From NCBI GenBank assembly GCA_047603135.1, contig JBLKOW010000049.1, forward strand, positions 1 through 7,795: 7,795 bases of DNA, read 5' to 3'. Below, piece after piece: positions 6,102 through 7,795 of the stretch (its first letter is position 1; every line of letters starts with the position of its first letter). A program made the translations under genes and the position numbers. Source of the stretch: JACJVV01 sp047603135 (GTDB taxonomy: Archaea; Nanobdellota; Nanobdellia; Woesearchaeales; JACJVV01). The notes beneath the pieces are model-generated. The model had not been told where the DNA came from. It saw only the letters and a program-made list of their open reading frames with translations, and made no database searches.

Positions 6102-7184
6102 ATGCCACTTCGAAAAGAAATTTTAAATGTTGCGAGTCGTTTAATTGAATTTGAGTCTGTGACAGGAAATATGGATCAAATTTCTGCATGTATCGATTAT
6201 ATTAAAAATTATTTTGCACATACTTCTGTTTCTATTGCTGAACATTGTTTTAAAGGTCATCCAGCGTTGTTTATTAGTTTTAATGGTAAGAAAAATCAAG
6301 ATGTTATTTTGAACGGTCATATTGATGTTGTTGAAGGTCATTCTACACAGTTTCATCCTTTTATAGAGGATGGAAAACTATATGGTCGTGGTTCTAATGA
6401 TATGAAAAGCTCTGTAGCAGTATTTATGGTATTAATGAAAGAACTTGCTTCTCAAAAAGATCCACCAAAGGTAGGTCTTATGATTGTTTCTGATGAGGAA
6501 TCAACAGGGAATGGAACTAAGATGATGGTACGTGCGGGATATCGAAGTAAGTTTGTGCTTTGTGGTGAGCCTACTCGTCTTCGTATTGAAACAAAACATA
6601 AAGGTACATTAGTAGTTAGAGTAACGGCATATGGAAGTCATTCACATGGTTCAAGGCCTTGGCAAGGAGTTAATGCGATTGATAAGTTAATTCGTCAGTA
6701 TCGTAAATTACTTGCAGAAGTGCCTCAGGCAACAACTTCGCGAAAATGGCTCCCAACTATAAATCCCTCTGGGATTCATGCTGAAGGGCCTTTTAATGTT
6801 ACTCCTGCAAAAGCAGTGATGGTTTTAGATATTCGCACGACTGAAGATTTTACTAATAGAAAAATGAAGGCTTTATTGAAATCAGTCGGAATGAAATATT
6901 CAGTTATTGTTGAGGGAGGTATGCTCCTTAATCCAATTAAATCTAAACCAATTCGATTGCTTCGTAAAATAACTCATAAACAGTTAGGAAAAAAACATCC
7001 TTATGTAAAATCATGTGGTTCATCTGATATGAAATTTTTCTCTGATAAAGGAATTACTGCAGTTAATTTTGGTCCTTTTGGAAAAAATCATCACAAATCT
7101 AATGAATATGTTGAAGTTGGTTCATTACTTCCTTATTATTCTATCGTGCACGATTTTGTGCATCAGTGTCAACCGTATTTATAA
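6102..7184 (+). CDS. M20-family metallohydrolase (ArgE/DapE/CPG2-like)
   Basis: A complete 360-residue protein of the M20 family: zinc-dependent amidohydrolases that include acetylornithine deacetylase, succinyl-diaminopimelate desuccinylase and carboxypeptidases. Expected metal ligands and catalytic residues are all present: His73 and Asp75 (NGHIDV), Asp100 (GRGSNDMK), Glu132 and Glu133 (SDEEST), Glu156 (CGEPTRL) and His331 (HHKSNEYVEVGSL). The dimerisation (lid) domain covers about residues 160-270, with its His in SHSHGSRPWQGVNAI at about 179-193. Length is normal. Substrate cannot be told from sequence, and no biosynthetic neighbours are present; a peptidase, a deacylase or a LysW-type hydrolase are all possible. 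ATG 6102 is chosen over the in-frame TTG at 6090 because the TATA-like element sits about 26 bases before it. No signal peptide is seen, so it is probably cytoplasmic. Confidence 0.92.
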   Translation: MPLRKEILNVASRLIEFESVTGNMDQISACIDYIKNYFAHTSVSIAEHCFKGHPALFISFNGKKNQDVILNGHIDVVEGHSTQFHPFIEDGKLYGRGSNDMKSSVAVFMVLMKELASQKDPPKVGLMIVSDEESTGNGTKMMVRAGYRSKFVLCGEPTRLRIETKHKGTLVVRVTAYGSHSHGSRPWQGVNAIDKLIRQYRKLLAEVPQATTSRKWLPTINPSGIHAEGPFNVTPAKAVMVLDIRTTEDFTNRKMKALLKSVGMKYSVIVEGGMLLNPIKSKPIRLLRKITHKQLGKKHPYVKSCGSSDMKFFSDKGITAVNFGPFGKNHHKSNEYVEVGSLLPYYSIVHDFVHQCQPYL

Positions 7185-7194
7185 TTATTTCTTA

Positions 7195-7218
7195 AAGATG
7201 AACGTAATAAGTCATCTT
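7195..7218. terminator. Candidate hairpin between convergent genes
   Basis: A perfect 7-bp inverted repeat, AAGATGA (7195-7201) with TCATCTT (7212-7218) and a 10-base loop, starts 10 bases after the M20 stop. A second AT hairpin, GTATTT (7234-7239) with AAATAC (7250-7255), contains a T-run at 7237-7243. Both lie between the ends of two converging genes. Termination is the plausible role, but the evidence is only positional. Confidence 0.35.
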
Positions 7219-7280
7219 ATACGGTGAAGTTATGTATTTTTTTGATAAGAAATACAGCCTCAATGGGAAAACTAGACTTT

Positions 7281-7529
7281 TTACTTCTTAAAGATTTTAT
7301 CCATGTAAGGGTTTAGATATTCTTTGACGTAAGGTCCCAGTAAGAAACCTAACACTGGTGATGCTATAACAAGAATTGTAAATAATGCTTTAATAAAGAA
7401 GCTTACTCCTCTTCCATTCATGTACATAAGTAACATGCCAAGTATAATGATTGCTATTGAAACGCTAGCAGGTATAATTGCCCAGTCTTTATTTTCTGTA
7501 AAGAATGTTTTAAGATGTTGGAAGTCCAT
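7281..7529 (-). CDS. Small membrane protein with two transmembrane helices
   Basis: An 82-residue protein: a short polar N-terminus (MDFQHLKTFFTENKDW), two hydrophobic helices at about residues 17-37 and 44-68, and a basic C-terminus (MDKIFKK). I do not recognise a family. Support for a real gene comes from its promoter: the minus strand has a consensus TTTATATA (7551-7558) centred about 25 bases from ATG 7529, which fits a leaderless message. It is monocistronic in the window, convergent with the M20 hydrolase gene and divergent from tRNA-Ser. Nothing indicates a specific role. Confidence 0.65.
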   Translation of the reverse strand: MDFQHLKTFFTENKDWAIIPASVSIAIIILGMLLMYMNGRGVSFFIKALFTILVIASPVLGFLLGPYVKEYLNPYMDKIFKK

Positions 7530-7550
7530 ATGCTTTTATGAGTCTTGAGC

Positions 7551-7558
7551 TATATAAA
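7551..7558 (-). promoter_or_regulatory. TATA box for small membrane protein gene
   Basis: The minus strand reads TTTATATA, centred about 25 bases before the ATG at 7529. The transcript is therefore predicted to begin at the start codon. Confidence 0.6.
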
Positions 7559-7611
7559 TGTTTTGAGAATTGGTATTCATTTTTTGTTTTCGATGGTGTT
7601 TATGAAAAATA

Positions 7612-7619
7612 TTTATAAA
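7612..7619 (+). promoter_or_regulatory. TATA box for tRNA-Ser
   Basis: TTTATAAA, the same octamer as at tRNA-iMet, centred about 29 bases upstream of the tRNA 5' end at 7645. A transcript would carry a leader of only a few bases. Confidence 0.6.
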
Positions 7620-7644
7620 ACAATGAGGTTTTGCCTTTTCTATT

Positions 7645-7728
7645 GCCCATATCGCATAACCTGGTATTGCGCTGGCCTTGAGAGCCAGTTTCCTCACGGA
7701 TATCCCGGTTCAAATCCGGGTGTGGGCG
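7645..7728 (+). tRNA. tRNA-Ser (TGA)
   Basis: A class II tRNA with a long variable arm. The acceptor stem is GCCCATA (7645-7651) with TGTGGGC (7721-7727), with one T-G pair. The discriminator is G (7728), as expected for serine. The D stem is GCA (7654-7656) with TGC (7668-7670). The anticodon stem is CTGGC (7672-7676) with GCCAG (7684-7688), and loop CTTGAGA holds anticodon TGA at 7679-7681. The variable arm at 7689-7703 has a short TCC/GGA stem. The T stem is CCCGG (7704-7708) with CCGGG (7716-7720), with loop TTCAAAT. No CCA is encoded and no intron interrupts the anticodon loop. It reads UCA and related serine codons and would be charged by the SerRS encoded in this window. Confidence 0.95.
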
Positions 7729-7777
7729 TTAGCACACACAGGCACTGAACTCAGTTCATGTTGCCGGATGTGGGCGT
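7721..7777. repeat. 9-bp direct repeat of the tRNA-Ser 3' end
   Basis: TGTGGGCGT occurs at 7721-7729 (3' acceptor strand, discriminator G and one more base) and again at 7769-7777. The offset is exactly 48 bp. Duplication of a tRNA 3' end is the usual footprint of integration at tRNA genes, but this copy is short and the unit between is tiny, so a chance repeat or a local tandem duplication cannot be excluded. Confidence 0.5.
7741..7765 (+). other. Stem-loop downstream of tRNA-Ser
   Basis: GGCACTGAAC (7741-7750) pairs with GTTCATGTTGCC (7754-7765) over a three-base TCA loop. This makes ten base pairs with two single-T bulges. The hairpin begins 12 bases after the tRNA discriminator and lies between the two copies of the tRNA 3'-end repeat. 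It could be part of the tRNA trailer, a terminator-like structure, or the start of another small RNA extending past the window. Confidence 0.45.
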
Positions 7778-7795
7778 ATTTTCGTATTCTTGTAG

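Noticed and set aside
7545..7748. 67-residue open reading frame
   Set aside because: It runs through the whole tRNA-Ser gene and the divergent promoter region; the protein has no family-like features.

Overview
The window looks like an AT-rich piece of an archaeal chromosome, most likely from a small-genome DPANN lineage such as Woesearchaeota or Pacearchaeota; that placement is inference. The direct archaeal signs are an initiator tRNA-Met without an encoded CCA, TTTATA-type TATA boxes about 26 nt upstream of tRNA 5' ends and of several start codons (suggesting leaderless mRNAs), a GGTGA-type ribosome binding site before serS, and a KaiC-like RecA ATPase. No rRNA, intact transposase or CRISPR array is visible.

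Left part, rightward (1-914): the C-terminal part of a KaiC-like ATPase, cut by the window edge, runs directly into a small DUF212 / divergent PAP2-family membrane protein. A T-rich convergent gap with a candidate terminator follows. Middle part, leftward (1020-5585): in transcription order, a coiled-coil protein with a conserved C-terminal domain and a large exported transglutaminase-like protein form one likely operon behind a strong TATA box. Seryl-tRNA synthetase then has its own TATA box and is followed, with a 4-base ATGA overlap, by a small polytopic membrane protein.

Right part (5586-7795): a stretch of nearly 400 bases without a gene holds the most striking non-coding structure here. 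Two complex inverted-repeat elements lie back to back, with 12-bp and 14-bp perfect outer stems, central CCCC hairpins with a TTTA loop, and alternative tetraloop hairpins that compete with the outer stems. It is followed by initiator tRNA-Met, an M20-family metallohydrolase, a convergent two-helix membrane protein, and tRNA-Ser(TGA). Downstream of tRNA-Ser the last 8 bases of the tRNA plus one more base recur 48 bp later, separated by a good hairpin.

Most genes are housekeeping or envelope functions: serine charging, initiator tRNA, a peptidase or deacylase, and membrane or exported proteins. I see no defence system or other complete new multi-gene system. The best candidate for something undescribed is the paired structured element at 5692-5846, whose core resembles the right-end hairpins of IS200/IS605-type tnpB elements (resemblance recalled, not searched).
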